A stretch of DNA of 64,000 nt from an uncultured Marinifilum sp. (lineage in GTDB: Bacteria > Bacteroidota > Bacteroidia > Bacteroidales > Marinifilaceae). The stretch spans positions 3,088,923 to 3,152,922 of the forward strand of contig NZ_OY781918.1 in assembly GCF_963677195.1 (NCBI RefSeq), in the 5' to 3' direction. The translations under genes were made by a program, and so were the position numbers. The notes under the pieces are model-generated. The model saw only the letters and a program-made list of their open reading frames with translations, ran no database searches and had not been told where the DNA came from. The first letter of the stretch is position 1, and each line of letters starts with the position of its first letter. Below, piece by piece: positions 1-9,651 of this stretch.

Positions 1-1
1 A

Positions 2-2665
2 GGAACTCCCGAAGTAATTGATGATTACGGAGATGTTTACGGTATGTTTTATGCCATTACCGGAGATGGATTTTCTTACGAAGAGCTAAATGATTATGCC
101 CAATATTTAAAACAAGAACTATTGCCGGTCGATAATGTGGGTAAAATTATCTTGTTTGGTAACCGTACAGAAGTGGTTGATGTTATTATCAAAGAATCAA
201 AAAAATCGGAATTAGGTGTTAATCCCGGAATTATTGCCCAGGCATTTAATTCACAAGCCGAAATTGCTGCTGCCGGAAGTATTGAAATCAACGATCGTTA
301 TATCAGGGTTTCCGGTAATAATGCATTTAAAAGTTTAGATGAAATTAAAAATACCATTGTTCAGGTTGGCGAAGAACAGTTTTATCTGAAAGATTTAGCG
401 GAAATTAAAAAGTCTTTTCTTGAACCGGCTCAAGGCTTAATGAAAAGAAACAAACAGAAGGCTATTGGTCTTGGTATTTCTACCGCCATAGGAGGAAATG
501 TACTTACATTAGCCGAAAATATTGATGCCAAATTGGAGGTTATAAAGCCAAATTTACCTTTAGGTATTGAAATAACTTCTGTTTACAACGAAGCCCAGGA
601 AGTAGAGGAAGCAAATGATGGTTTTATATTGAATTTGATAACATCGGTAGGCATTGTGGTTGTTGTGCTTTTATTGTTTATGGGATGGCAATCGGGACTT
701 TTAATAGGTAGTGGTTTGATATTCTCCATTTTGGGAACCTTGATTGTGATGAGTGCAATGGATATCAGTTTGCACCGTACCTCACTTGCAGCCATTATTA
801 TTGCCATGGGTATGTTGGTCGATAATGCTATTGTGGTTACCGATGGAGCCCTGGTTTCCTTACAAAAAGGGATGAATCGACGAAAAGCCATTGTCGATAG
901 TTCCAGTTCAACTTCGCTTCCATTGTTAGGTGCTACTCTTATTGCAATATTGGCTTTTTTACCCGTATTTTTGGCTCCTAATGCAGCCGGCGAAATCTGT
1001 CACGATTTGTTCCTTGTGTTGGCTATATCTTTGTCTTTAAGCTGGTTATTTGCTATGACACAGACCGCTATTACCAATGAAAAATTCCTGAAAGCACCTA
1101 AAGAAATCAAAGATCCTTATGCTAGCAAATTTTACCAGATGTTTAAAAGTGTTTTAATGAAAACATTAAAGCATAGATGGATTTCTTTAGTAGGTGTAAT
1201 TGGATTCTTACTTATTTCTTTGTTTGCATTTACAAACTTAAAACAGGCCTTCTTCGATCCGATGCAAAAACCATATTTCATAGTAGATTATTGGTTACCT
1301 GAGGGGAGTTCGGTAAAAAATGTTCAACAAGATATGGCGATAGCCGAGAAAGATATTCTTGACAATTATCCTGAAGTTGTAAATGTTACCACAACAATTA
1401 GTCAAACGCCTCCTCGCTTTATGTTGGCTGCACAAGCCGAGAATTATAACACAAGTTTTGGTTACCTGATTATTGAAACACATAGTCCTGATGAAACTGA
1501 TGAGATGATTCCAAAGCTTACAAAATATTTTAATGAAAATTATCCACAAGCTCGCGCGAGGGTAAAAAAATATATTGCAGGACCACCCATAGCTTATAAG
1601 GTTGAAGCTCGATTTATGGGACCTGATCCAGCTGTGCTGAGAGATTTATCGGAACAGGCTAAAACCATTATGCGCAATACTCCCGAATGTGGCGATATTT
1701 GCGATGATTGGAGAAATAAAGTGTTGACCTGGGCTCCACATTATTCTGATGTAAAAGGTTCGCGTGCCGGAATTTCGAGAAGCGATTTGGGAAATACCAT
1801 TCAGCAGCTTACCAGTACAGGATTAGGCATCGGCCTTTATCGGGAGAACGAAGAGAAATTGCCAGTAATGCTTAAAGTAGATCAGAAAGCTAAAAATAGC
1901 ATTGAAGTTATTGAAAATACAGGTGTTTGGTCGCAAACAAGAGCTTACTCAGTACCTTTAAAAGAGGTAGTAGATAGTATAACTGTATCGTGGGAAAATA
2001 GTGTAATTAATCGTTACAACAGACAGCGTGCCATTACAGTACAATGCGATCCTGCTGATCCGAGTATTACAGGTGCCACTCTTTTAAGTAAGGTAAAAGA
2101 TCAAATAGAAGCGATTCCATTACCATCAGGTTATAGTCTGATGTGGGATGGTGAGTTAAAACCATCTACCGAATCTAAAGAAGGAACAGGAACTTTCTTT
2201 CCAATGGCAATGCTGTTAATGGTATTTATCATTGTAATGCTGTTCAATAGTGTACGTCAATCATTGGTAGTAATTGCAATTATTCCTTTGTCGATTATTG
2301 GTGTTGGTATCGGACTGTATGTAACAGATAATCCTTTTGGCTTTATGGCTATTGTTGGATTTTTAGGGTTGATTGGTATGGTACTGAAAAATGCAATTGT
2401 ATTGATGGATCAGATTAATATCAACCTTGAGTCAGAAGGTATGAAACCACTGCCAGCAGTCGTAGATGCAGCAGTTAGTCGTTTACGTCCGGTATTTTTG
2501 GCAGCTATTACCACAATTTTAGGTATGACACCAATTATTACAGATGCGATGTACGGTTCTATGGCAATTACGATCATTTTCGGCTTACTGTTTGCAACAG
2601 TTCTTACCCTGGTTGTAGTACCATTGCTTTACGTGATATTCTATGGAATTAAAGTGACTGAATAA
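2..2665 (+). CDS. RND-family efflux transporter, inner-membrane subunit (5' end outside window)
   Basis: Proton-driven resistance-nodulation-division pump of the inner membrane, expected to work with a periplasmic adaptor and an outer-membrane channel. The frame is open from the second base, so about 150 N-terminal residues of the usual 1020-1050 are missing. A periplasmic porter domain is followed by a membrane block with GMLVDNAIVV, the proton-relay helix (Asp-Asn here, Asp-Asp in AcrB). A second porter domain and the final membrane block (MVLKNAIVLMDQ, then GMTPIITDAMYGSMA) follow. The TolC-like gene at 3552 is the likely partner channel. Substrate cannot be told; HAE-type rather than metal-type by general look. 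Confidence 0.93.
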   Translation, partial: GTPEVIDDYGDVYGMFYAITGDGFSYEELNDYAQYLKQELLPVDNVGKIILFGNRTEVVDVIIKESKKSELGVNPGIIAQAFNSQAEIAAAGSIEINDRYIRVSGNNAFKSLDEIKNTIVQVGEEQFYLKDLAEIKKSFLEPAQGLMKRNKQKAIGLGISTAIGGNVLTLAENIDAKLEVIKPNLPLGIEITSVYNEAQEVEEANDGFILNLITSVGIVVVVLLLFMGWQSGLLIGSGLIFSILGTLIVMSAMDISLHRTSLAAIIIAMGMLVDNAIVVTDGALVSLQKGMNRRKAIVDSSSSTSLPLLGATLIAILAFLPVFLAPNAAGEICHDLFLVLAISLSLSWLFAMTQTAITNEKFLKAPKEIKDPYASKFYQMFKSVLMKTLKHRWISLVGVIGFLLISLFAFTNLKQAFFDPMQKPYFIVDYWLPEGSSVKNVQQDMAIAEKDILDNYPEVVNVTTTISQTPPRFMLAAQAENYNTSFGYLIIETHSPDETDEMIPKLTKYFNENYPQARARVKKYIAGPPIAYKVEARFMGPDPAVLRDLSEQAKTIMRNTPECGDICDDWRNKVLTWAPHYSDVKGSRAGISRSDLGNTIQQLTSTGLGIGLYRENEEKLPVMLKVDQKAKNSIEVIENTGVWSQTRAYSVPLKEVVDSITVSWENSVINRYNRQRAITVQCDPADPSITGATLLSKVKDQIEAIPLPSGYSLMWDGELKPSTESKEGTGTFFPMAMLLMVFIIVMLFNSVRQSLVVIAIIPLSIIGVGIGLYVTDNPFGFMAIVGFLGLIGMVLKNAIVLMDQININLESEGMKPLPAVVDAAVSRLRPVFLAAITTILGMTPIITDAMYGSMAITIIFGLLFATVLTLVVVPLLYVIFYGIKVTE

Positions 2666-2684
2666 TCCTAAAAAATATTTGAAA

Positions 2685-3461
2685 ATGAAAACTGAAGCAA
2701 AAAATAAATATTTCTATTCAGAATTAAAGGATGGAGCCTTGGCTCTTTATTTAAACTATAGTTTAATTCTGGAACAAGAAACCTTTGATCATAGAAATCA
2801 ATTATTGGATTTTTTGGATAAGGTAAATGAACGTGACGATGTTAAGGTTTTGGTGATAAGTAATGATCATCCTGGTTTTAACCTGAATGAATATAAAGAA
2901 AAGTGGAATGCATTATACGAAGCTAGTAATTACGAGGGGAATATTTTAAGAGTATTCAGAACTTTTAATCAGTTGCTTTTGAAAATTAAAGCCATGCATA
3001 AAATTGTTTTTTCAGTTTATTTCAAGCCTGTGAGTGCTATGCTGTTTAGTATGAGTATGGCTTCTGATCTACGATTTGTTTCACGCGATTTTTATATTGA
3101 TAATGATAACTACAATTTTGTGAATATTCCTAAAGGAGGAGCATCATTTGTAGAATCGAGCCTGATGTATGTAAATCCGGTAAAAATGCTTTTTCAGTCT
3201 GATAAAGTACATTCCTCCGATTTGCTTCAAAAACATATTGTTGATGAGGCTATTAATCAGGAAGAATTGAAGGAAAGAGTATCCACTATTGCTGCACGTT
3301 ATTGTAAGTTTGATTATATTGAATTTGAGGCTGTTAAGACGGTTCAACAAAGCAGAATACAAAAACTTGATATTTGTCTTCAAGAGGAAAACGATTATTT
3401 ATTAACCTGTATTCGAAAAAAGAAAAATTTAAATGATCGGAAAATAACCCGAATCAAATAA
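2685..3461 (+). CDS. Divergent enoyl-CoA hydratase/isomerase (crotonase) superfamily protein
   Basis: 258 residues, about the size of a crotonase. VKVLVISNDHPGFNLNE resembles the beta-strand and loop that precede the CoA pocket, and FSMSMASDLRFVSRDFYI resembles the crotonase segment with the second oxyanion-hole strand. The usual glycine-rich oxyanion motif is poorly kept, so catalysis is uncertain. I chose ATG at 2685; an in-frame TTG lies two codons earlier. It starts 19 bases after the RND pump gene and is probably co-transcribed with it. No direct link between this fold and efflux is obvious. Confidence 0.7.
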   Translation: MKTEAKNKYFYSELKDGALALYLNYSLILEQETFDHRNQLLDFLDKVNERDDVKVLVISNDHPGFNLNEYKEKWNALYEASNYEGNILRVFRTFNQLLLKIKAMHKIVFSVYFKPVSAMLFSMSMASDLRFVSRDFYIDNDNYNFVNIPKGGASFVESSLMYVNPVKMLFQSDKVHSSDLLQKHIVDEAINQEELKERVSTIAARYCKFDYIEFEAVKTVQQSRIQKLDICLQEENDYLLTCIRKKKNLNDRKITRIK

Positions 3462-3509
3462 TTTCAAATTCAATAAAACGAGCTTGATTACTTTAATCTT
3501 GCGGTTTCT

Positions 3510-3527
3510 TCCCGATAATTATCGGGA
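3510..3527. repeat. Perfect 18-bp intergenic palindrome
   Basis: TCCCGATAATTATCGGGA is fully self-complementary. From memory, such CCCGATA-N-TATCGGG palindromes are common intergenic repeats in Bacteroidota. It may form a small hairpin in the RNA between the crotonase-like and TolC-like genes. Confidence 0.6.
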
Positions 3528-3551
3528 TGACAGATAAAAAATTATAAACAG

Positions 3552-4904
3552 ATGAACAATATAATATCAAAGATGTCAGTGATCCTTTTAATAGGATTAC
3601 TGACCATCTCAAAAACAAATGCACAAGAAGTTTTAACACTTCAGGATTGCAAACAAAAAGCAATGGACCATAACCAAACGGTAAAGTCTGCTTTATCTGA
3701 TTTGGAATCAAGTGAGGCTTCATTAACATTAAGTAAGAGAGCAATGTTACCTACATTTGATATATCTTCTTCATATACTTATTTAGCTGATCCAAACCAA
3801 ATGCTTGTTCCGGGTTATGAGTTGCCTACAGTAGATGGTTTACCAAGTGGAGTTTATTCTCCTGGTGGAACAACCGATCTGGCTTATGAAAATTCATATT
3901 CGGCAAGTATTGGAATGAGTTTGCCAATTTATATGGGAGGAAAATTGAGACATGCCAATACACTCTCGTCTCTTTCTTTATCATTGGCTGAGGATAATGT
4001 TGATTTAACCAAATCAGACTTGTTGTTAGATGTAGAAACAAAATACTGGGTAGTAGTGTCCTTGCAGGAACAAAAAGGAGTGGTAGAAAAATCTATCGAG
4101 CTTTTAACCGATGTATTAAAAGAAGTTCGCAACAGGTATGAAACAGGTATTGTTACAAAAAATGAAGTATTAAAAACACAAGTAGAATTAAACAATTCAA
4201 AATTGTCATTGCTTGAGGTTTCGAATAATTTAGAATTGGCAAAAATGAGTTTAAACCAAAGTATTGGTAATGGAATTACGTCAACGATTAATATTCAGGA
4301 TTCAATTATTACGATTCCAGTGCAATTATCTGCTATTTCGTTTAGTGAAAATCATTTGGATAACAGACCTGAAATAAAGATGTTGAACAACCAGGTTGAA
4401 ATTTCAAAGGTTAAGAAAAAAATAACAAATGCCGATTATTTGCCTCAGATTGTGTCTTATGCAAATTATGTGTCGCAAAATCCAAATCATTACGCACAGC
4501 AAGAAAACGAGTTTACTTTTAATGCTGGTGTTACAATGAGTATTCCTGTGTTTCATTGGGGCGAAAAAAAGTTGAAGAAAGTGCAAAATAAAATGGCAAT
4601 TCAAAAAGCCGAACTTGATTTGGACGAGAGCTCTGAGCTGATCACATTGGAAATCAGGCAAGCGATTTTTCGCTTGAAGGAGTCTTTGGTGAAATTAGAT
4701 TTTACTACAACATCGCTGGAGCAAGCTAATGAAAACTTAAAACTGGAGACAAACCGTTTGATGGAAGGTGTTACAACTACCAGAGATTTATTAGATGCGC
4801 AATTACAGTGGCAGGAATCACATGCTGATTATATCAACGCAAAAACAGAGGTGAAAACAAACGAGGCTGAATATTATAAGTCAATTGGAGATTTAAGATT
4901 GTAG
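3552..4904 (+). CDS. TolC-family outer-membrane efflux protein
   Basis: 450 residues with an N-terminal signal peptide (hydrophobic stretch ending TNAQE) and the TolC pattern: two repeats rich in long coiled-coil helices around short strand segments. LTLQDCKQKAMDHNQTVKSA is the typical opening of the first repeat, and AEYYKSIGDLRL the typical ending. It would form a trimeric channel across the outer membrane for the RND pump encoded just upstream. An ATG seven codons downstream (before SVILLIG) is an alternative start. Confidence 0.93.
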   Translation: MNNIISKMSVILLIGLLTISKTNAQEVLTLQDCKQKAMDHNQTVKSALSDLESSEASLTLSKRAMLPTFDISSSYTYLADPNQMLVPGYELPTVDGLPSGVYSPGGTTDLAYENSYSASIGMSLPIYMGGKLRHANTLSSLSLSLAEDNVDLTKSDLLLDVETKYWVVVSLQEQKGVVEKSIELLTDVLKEVRNRYETGIVTKNEVLKTQVELNNSKLSLLEVSNNLELAKMSLNQSIGNGITSTINIQDSIITIPVQLSAISFSENHLDNRPEIKMLNNQVEISKVKKKITNADYLPQIVSYANYVSQNPNHYAQQENEFTFNAGVTMSIPVFHWGEKKLKKVQNKMAIQKAELDLDESSELITLEIRQAIFRLKESLVKLDFTTTSLEQANENLKLETNRLMEGVTTTRDLLDAQLQWQESHADYINAKTEVKTNEAEYYKSIGDLRL

Positions 4905-5436
4905 TTTGTATAGAAATAAAGAAAAAACTCAATAGTCGTATAAATAGGTAGTAGGTTTGGACAGGTTGGTTGTATTTAATTATTATTAGAATTTAAGATA
5001 TTCGATTTAATATTTGTCTATTAAATTGAAGGCCAAGATGACTTATTAGTGGGTATTAGGTTATTTTTTGAGTCAGAATATCAAGTGTAATTTTTTTAAT
5101 AGTAGGATGTTCATGAAGCAATCAACCTGTCCTTTAATTTGTTAGTAGGTTTATGTGTTGAAATTAATGAAAGGTTAAAATTCCTTAATAAAATTTAAAC
5201 AAGTTAAATGGAAGAACATCCAGTAGAAATAATAATTAGTTTTACTCCAGCAATTCAAAAGAATAGAACCACCACTAAAAAATTGCAATAATCACAAATC
5301 TGATTCAGAATTCTAAACATGAATTTTAAGATTAAATGAAAAGTAACAAAAGAGACGAATAATATTTTTTCAACAATGTAAACTAAGTAAACAAAAATAG
5401 TTTATAAAGTTGTATTGAAATTAGAAAATCTTAATT
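4905..5436. other. Long AT-rich intergenic region upstream of the V-ATPase operon
   Basis: No coding frame of note. It must hold the ATPase operon promoter, but no convincing TTTG / TAnnTTTG pair stands out. It contains one long-range inverted repeat (separate entry), a second 8-bp pair (GGATGTTC at 5105 and GAACATCC at 5213), and TAGTAGGTTT near both copies of the first repeat. It could be a decayed gene or a structured leader. Confidence 0.5.
4959..5132. repeat. Long-range inverted repeat in the V-ATPase leader
   Basis: GGACAGGTTGGTTG at 4959-4972 is the reverse complement, in 13 of 14 positions, of CAATCAACCTGTCC at 5119-5132. The spacer is about 146 bp. Role unknown: a folded leader RNA, two regulator half-sites, or remnants of a mobile repeat. 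Confidence 0.45.
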
Positions 5437-7209
5437 ATGGATAATAATAATAAAAGAACCGGAACCCTTATTTCCATTCAGGATTCTTTAGTAAAAGCCA
5501 GATTTCTGGGAGAAGTAATTATGGGAGAAACTGCCGAAATTTCGGTAGATGGAAAACTTCTTCAGGCAGAGGTACTGCAGATAACTCCTGATCCTGCAAA
5601 TGCAAATGCCGGGATCGTGGAAATGCAAGTGTTTGAAGATTTAACTGGAGCACAAATTGGCGATTTGGTTGAATTTAAAGGAGAACCTTTATCGGTACTT
5701 TTAGGTCCGGGTCTCTTAACCAGTATTTGGGATGGATTGCAGAATCCTTTATACAAATTAGGAGAGCAGAATGCTTATTTAGTACCGGGTATGCAAGCGC
5801 CTGCATTGGATGAAGAAAAATTGTGGGATTTTACACCAATAGTAAAAGCTGGAGATATAGTTAGTGGTGGCCATGCAATTGGTTTTGTTCCAGAGGGGAA
5901 ACTACAGCATAAAATTCTTGTACCATTTAGCTTTGGTAAATGTAAAGTAGAAAGTATTATAGATAAGAATTCTGTAAATATAACACAAGAAGTAGCTGTT
6001 GTGAGCGATGAGCAAAACAATAAGCATGTGTTAAAATTGGTTTTCCAGCAGCCCGTAAAATCACCAATTCCTTTTAAGGAGCGAGCTATTCCAAGTCAGA
6101 CCATTTCTACAGGAGTACGTGTAATTGATTTACTGGCACCAGTAGGATATGGTGGAACGGTAGGAAATCCCGGGCCTTTTGGAGCAGGAAAAACAGTACT
6201 GCAGCATTCGCTTTGTAAATATGCTTTAGCTGATATCATTATTATGGCAGCATGTGGCGAACGTGCCGGTGAGGCAGTTGAGGTTTTTAAAGATTTTGCA
6301 GAATTAGACGATCCAACAACAGGAGAATCTCTAATGAACCGAATGTGTATTTTCGGTAATACAAGTTCAATGCCAGTGGCAGCGCGTGAGGCTAGTGTGT
6401 TTATTGCACTAACTGTTGGAGAATATTATCGCTATCAGGGATATAACGTAATTCTTTTGGCCGATTCAACTTCCCGTTGGGCGCAGGCACTTCGTGAGCG
6501 TAGCGGACGACAGGGAGATATTCCGGGACCGGAAGCATTCCCAATGGATATTCCTGATCAGATTAAAGGAATGTATCAACGAGCGGGAGCTGATGTTGCA
6601 ACTGGAGGTTCATTAACATTTATTGGAACAGTTTCTCCTGCAGGAGGTAACTTTCAGGAACCGGTAACACAAGCAACAATGGATGCAACCGGAGGTTTTT
6701 GGGGTTTGTCGCAGGACCGTGCCGATGCAAAAAAATATCCTGCTATCGATCCCTTGGCTTATACTACTTCGGTGTACGACAGCTTTGTTTCCTGGAACGA
6801 TAGAAACAAAATGTTGCAAATATTGCACGAAGCAAATGGTATAGATCAAACAATCAGTACAATTGGTTTGAAAAAAGTACCAGTTGAAAAATATATACAA
6901 TACCAAAAAGGACAGACTATAGATTTTTGTGTGATGCAGCAAGATGCTTTCCATGAAGTTGATGCCTGTACACGTCCGGAACGATTGGCTGTTATTAATC
7001 AGGCAGTTCAAAAACTAATCGATAATCCGATTGAATTTTCTCAAAATGGAATGGAAGATGAAGAACTGAAAGAGCTGGTTAAAACAAAATTTGACGAATT
7101 GCGCCAATGGTGGAAAGACTGGAACAGCAATGCTCAGGATGAGGAGCAAATTGCATTATTACCAGAGCAAATTGAACAGTTTATTTTACAGGAGGAGTAC
7201 GCATTATGA
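5437..7209 (+). CDS. ntpA: V/A-type ATPase catalytic subunit A
   Basis: Catalytic subunit of the rotary V/A-type ATPase, three copies per V1 head. It couples ATP turnover to ion movement across the inner membrane. 590 residues, normal length. The P-loop GPFGAGKT is at residues 246-253. The barrel-like N-terminal domain (GTLISIQDSLVKARF) and the bulge domain particular to subunit A (YLVPGMQAPALDEEKLWDFTP onward) precede it. ADSTSRWAQALRERSGR and the GPEAFPMDIPDQIKGMYQRAG stretch are conserved in the family. First gene of a seven-gene operon; its TGA overlaps the next ATG. Confidence 0.97.
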   Translation: MDNNNKRTGTLISIQDSLVKARFLGEVIMGETAEISVDGKLLQAEVLQITPDPANANAGIVEMQVFEDLTGAQIGDLVEFKGEPLSVLLGPGLLTSIWDGLQNPLYKLGEQNAYLVPGMQAPALDEEKLWDFTPIVKAGDIVSGGHAIGFVPEGKLQHKILVPFSFGKCKVESIIDKNSVNITQEVAVVSDEQNNKHVLKLVFQQPVKSPIPFKERAIPSQTISTGVRVIDLLAPVGYGGTVGNPGPFGAGKTVLQHSLCKYALADIIIMAACGERAGEAVEVFKDFAELDDPTTGESLMNRMCIFGNTSSMPVAAREASVFIALTVGEYYRYQGYNVILLADSTSRWAQALRERSGRQGDIPGPEAFPMDIPDQIKGMYQRAGADVATGGSLTFIGTVSPAGGNFQEPVTQATMDATGGFWGLSQDRADAKKYPAIDPLAYTTSVYDSFVSWNDRNKMLQILHEANGIDQTISTIGLKKVPVEKYIQYQKGQTIDFCVMQQDAFHEVDACTRPERLAVINQAVQKLIDNPIEFSQNGMEDEELKELVKTKFDELRQWWKDWNSNAQDEEQIALLPEQIEQFILQEEYAL

Positions 7210-8516
7210 TACGAAAAGAAATAAATAAAATAAGTGAAGTTGGTAAAGCTTTGATTTCGGTAGAAGGAAATCCGGGTGTGGCACTGAATCATGTGGTAGA
7301 GTTGCTTGAAGCTGATTCGAACCAAAGTCTTTCGTTCGCAAAAGCTATTAATATCACTGAAAATTCAACTCGTTTCCAGGTTTTTAATGGCACACAGGGA
7401 TTAAGTACACATACAAAAATTCGCATGCACGAAGTTCCTTTAACAGCAGGTTTTTCATACAATATGTTGGGACGTAGTTTTGATGGAATTGGTAAAGTAT
7501 CTGATGGTGGGCCGGAAGTTATTTTTGAAAAACAGGTTTCAACTCGTTTGGATACCTTAAATCCAACGGCTCGTTTGGTACCTAAACAGCCTTTGTGGAC
7601 AGGTATTCCAATGATTGATGTGTTTAATACTCTGGTAAAATCGCAGAAAATTCCAATTTTTGCAGGTCCTACCGAGCCTTATAATCGTTTGCTTTCGCAG
7701 ATTGCACAGGGAGCACAGGCCGATGTAATTATTTTTGCCGGAATTGGTTTAAAGTTCGATGAATATCAGTATTTCAAAGAACAGCTTTCTCAATCAGGAA
7801 ATATCGATAAAACCATCATGTTTACTCACCTTGCCGGTGATTCGCAGATTAAAGGATTGATGCTGCCTGATGTGGCGCTGGGAGTAGCACGCGAATTTGC
7901 TGATCAGGGAAAAGATGTGTTGGTGTTGCTTACCGATATGACTAACTGGTCGAATATTTTACGAAATGTAGCCAATTATCAGGATCAGATTCCATCCTTG
8001 CAAGGTTATCCCGGATCTTTATATTCTGAGTTAGCAAAAAGATATGAGGTGGCAGCCGATATCGAAGGTGCCGGTTCTATTACCATTATTGGTGCTACAA
8101 CATTGGAATCTCTTGAAGATCCAGTGCCCGACAATACAGGTTACATTACCGAAGGACAGTTTTTTCTTGAAAATGGTAAGTTAAAACTAGCACGTTCGCT
8201 TTCGCGATTAAAACAAGCTGTTAACGGAAATACCCGAAACGATCATAGGCCTATAATGACTGCAATGGCATCCTTACTTGCCGATGCCGAAAAAGCTTAT
8301 GAAGCAGCAGAAGTTGGAGCAGCAAATGATGCATTTTCACAAAAGCTTCTTCGTTACAGAGAAGATTTTATCACAAATATGGAAGAACCATTTGGTGAAT
8401 CTATTGAGTTGGAAGCTGCTCTGGATAAATGTTGGGATATTCTGAAAAGACACTTTGAACCAACCGAAACAGGTTTAAGTAAGAAGCTTATTGAAGAATA
8501 TTGGAGTAAGAACTAA
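7206..8516 (+). CDS. ntpB: V/A-type ATPase non-catalytic subunit B
   Basis: Alternates with subunit A in the V1 hexamer. 436 residues. It lacks a P-loop, as expected for B: the equivalent stretch reads FAGPTEPYNRLLSQIA. Family signatures include MLGRSFDGIGKVSDGGP near the N-terminus and LLTDMTNWSNILRNVANYQDQIPSLQGYPG, the B-subunit nucleotide-facing region. It overlaps the end of subunit A by ATGA, which suggests translational coupling and matched amounts of both head subunits. Confidence 0.97.
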   Translation: MIRKEINKISEVGKALISVEGNPGVALNHVVELLEADSNQSLSFAKAINITENSTRFQVFNGTQGLSTHTKIRMHEVPLTAGFSYNMLGRSFDGIGKVSDGGPEVIFEKQVSTRLDTLNPTARLVPKQPLWTGIPMIDVFNTLVKSQKIPIFAGPTEPYNRLLSQIAQGAQADVIIFAGIGLKFDEYQYFKEQLSQSGNIDKTIMFTHLAGDSQIKGLMLPDVALGVAREFADQGKDVLVLLTDMTNWSNILRNVANYQDQIPSLQGYPGSLYSELAKRYEVAADIEGAGSITIIGATTLESLEDPVPDNTGYITEGQFFLENGKLKLARSLSRLKQAVNGNTRNDHRPIMTAMASLLADAEKAYEAAEVGAANDAFSQKLLRYREDFITNMEEPFGESIELEAALDKCWDILKRHFEPTETGLSKKLIEEYWSKN

Positions 8517-8536
8517 GGACAAAAAAAGACAGTAAA

Positions 8537-9145
8537 ATGACTGATAGCAATAAAGAAAATTTGGAAGGTATAGTTTCCAAATTAAAAGAAAAAGGAATAA
8601 ACGCAGGAGAATCGGAAAAACAACGAATTATTGAAAAAGCCAAAACTCAGGCCGAAGTAATTGTTGCTGAAGCAGAATCAGTAAGAAAAAATATTTTGAA
8701 TGATGCGAAAGTTAGAGCTGAGCAGATAGAGAAAAACTCTCAAAAAGCGATTGCTCAGGCTTCGAGAGATATGATTGAGGCAACGAAAATATCAATTCTT
8801 AAACATCTAAAATCGGTTTTTGGTGAGCAGTGTGATGTTTTATTTACACAAGAGCAATATTTAAAAGAATTATTGAGCAAAGTTGTTGAAACAATTTCTG
8901 GAAATAAGACAGTAAGTGTACCCAATAAGATGAGAAAAGAAATGGAATCCTATCTTTTACAACAATCACTTACGGATGATATTATATTGAAACCACTTGG
9001 CGATAATAAGGCTAAAATAGTAGTGAGTTCGACCGATAAAGAAGGAGTGCAGTTTGTTTTAAGTGCACAGGATGTGGAAGATGGATTGTTTTCATTATTG
9101 AATAAAGATTTGCTTGAAAGTATCACTAACAATCAGGAGGAGTAG
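8537..9145 (+). CDS. ntpE: V/A-type ATPase peripheral-stalk subunit E-like protein
   Basis: 202 residues. The first half is a charged alanine-rich helix (IIEKAKTQAEVIVAEAESVRKNILNDAKVRAEQ), the coiled coil of the peripheral stalk. The second half is a compact alpha/beta domain ending DVEDGLFSLLNKDLLESI that would bind the top of the head. Family assignment rests on this architecture and on operon position, 20 bases after subunit B. No separate G/H partner gene is visible, so E may pair with itself or with a gene elsewhere. Confidence 0.85.
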   Translation: MTDSNKENLEGIVSKLKEKGINAGESEKQRIIEKAKTQAEVIVAEAESVRKNILNDAKVRAEQIEKNSQKAIAQASRDMIEATKISILKHLKSVFGEQCDVLFTQEQYLKELLSKVVETISGNKTVSVPNKMRKEMESYLLQQSLTDDIILKPLGDNKAKIVVSSTDKEGVQFVLSAQDVEDGLFSLLNKDLLESITNNQEE

Positions 9146-9147
9146 CT

Positions 9148-9651
9148 ATGTCAAACATGGTATATCTTATGAGTAGTTTGCCATCCTTGACCTTTGGGCA
9201 CATTCCGCCAATTTCATTGAGCGAATTTAACAATGATGCCAAAAATCAATTGTCTGCGAAACATTTTAAAATGTTGAAAACAGTTGATGTTTTGGGTAAT
9301 AAAGGGAATGATACCCTGGGATTGAAGAGCGTGAATAGTATGTTGGAAAGTGTGAATCGTGATCTTTCTGAAGTACGAAAAGCCAAAGTGCAGAATAGGC
9401 AGCCAAGCTTGGAACGATTGCCTGTGTCTGTTCTATCTGGAAATCCGCTGCAGCGTGAAAAACAAATCATGCAATATATGTGGGAAGAATTGGATTCCAT
9501 AGAATCGGGCAAAACATTTACCATGACCGAAGTAATGGTTTATAAGCTAAAATTGCAGATTTTAAGCAGGATACATTCGTTTGATATTAAACGTGGAGCA
9601 GAGGTTTTGGCATCGCTTGTAAATCCAACTAAAAAAAAGGAGGATGAATAA
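9148..9651 (+). CDS. DUF2764 family protein of the V-ATPase operon
   Basis: 167 residues. The opening YLMSSLPSLTFGHIPPISLSEF is typical of DUF2764, a family found in Bacteroidota and spirochaete V-ATPase operons and thought to take the place of the missing central-stalk socket subunit C. That role is inferred from context only. Two bases after the E-like gene, and its last base is the first base of subunit D. ATG at 9148 is preceded by AGGAGGAG, a strong Shine-Dalgarno by Bacteroidota standards. Confidence 0.85.
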   Translation: MSNMVYLMSSLPSLTFGHIPPISLSEFNNDAKNQLSAKHFKMLKTVDVLGNKGNDTLGLKSVNSMLESVNRDLSEVRKAKVQNRQPSLERLPVSVLSGNPLQREKQIMQYMWEELDSIESGKTFTMTEVMVYKLKLQILSRIHSFDIKRGAEVLASLVNPTKKKEDE

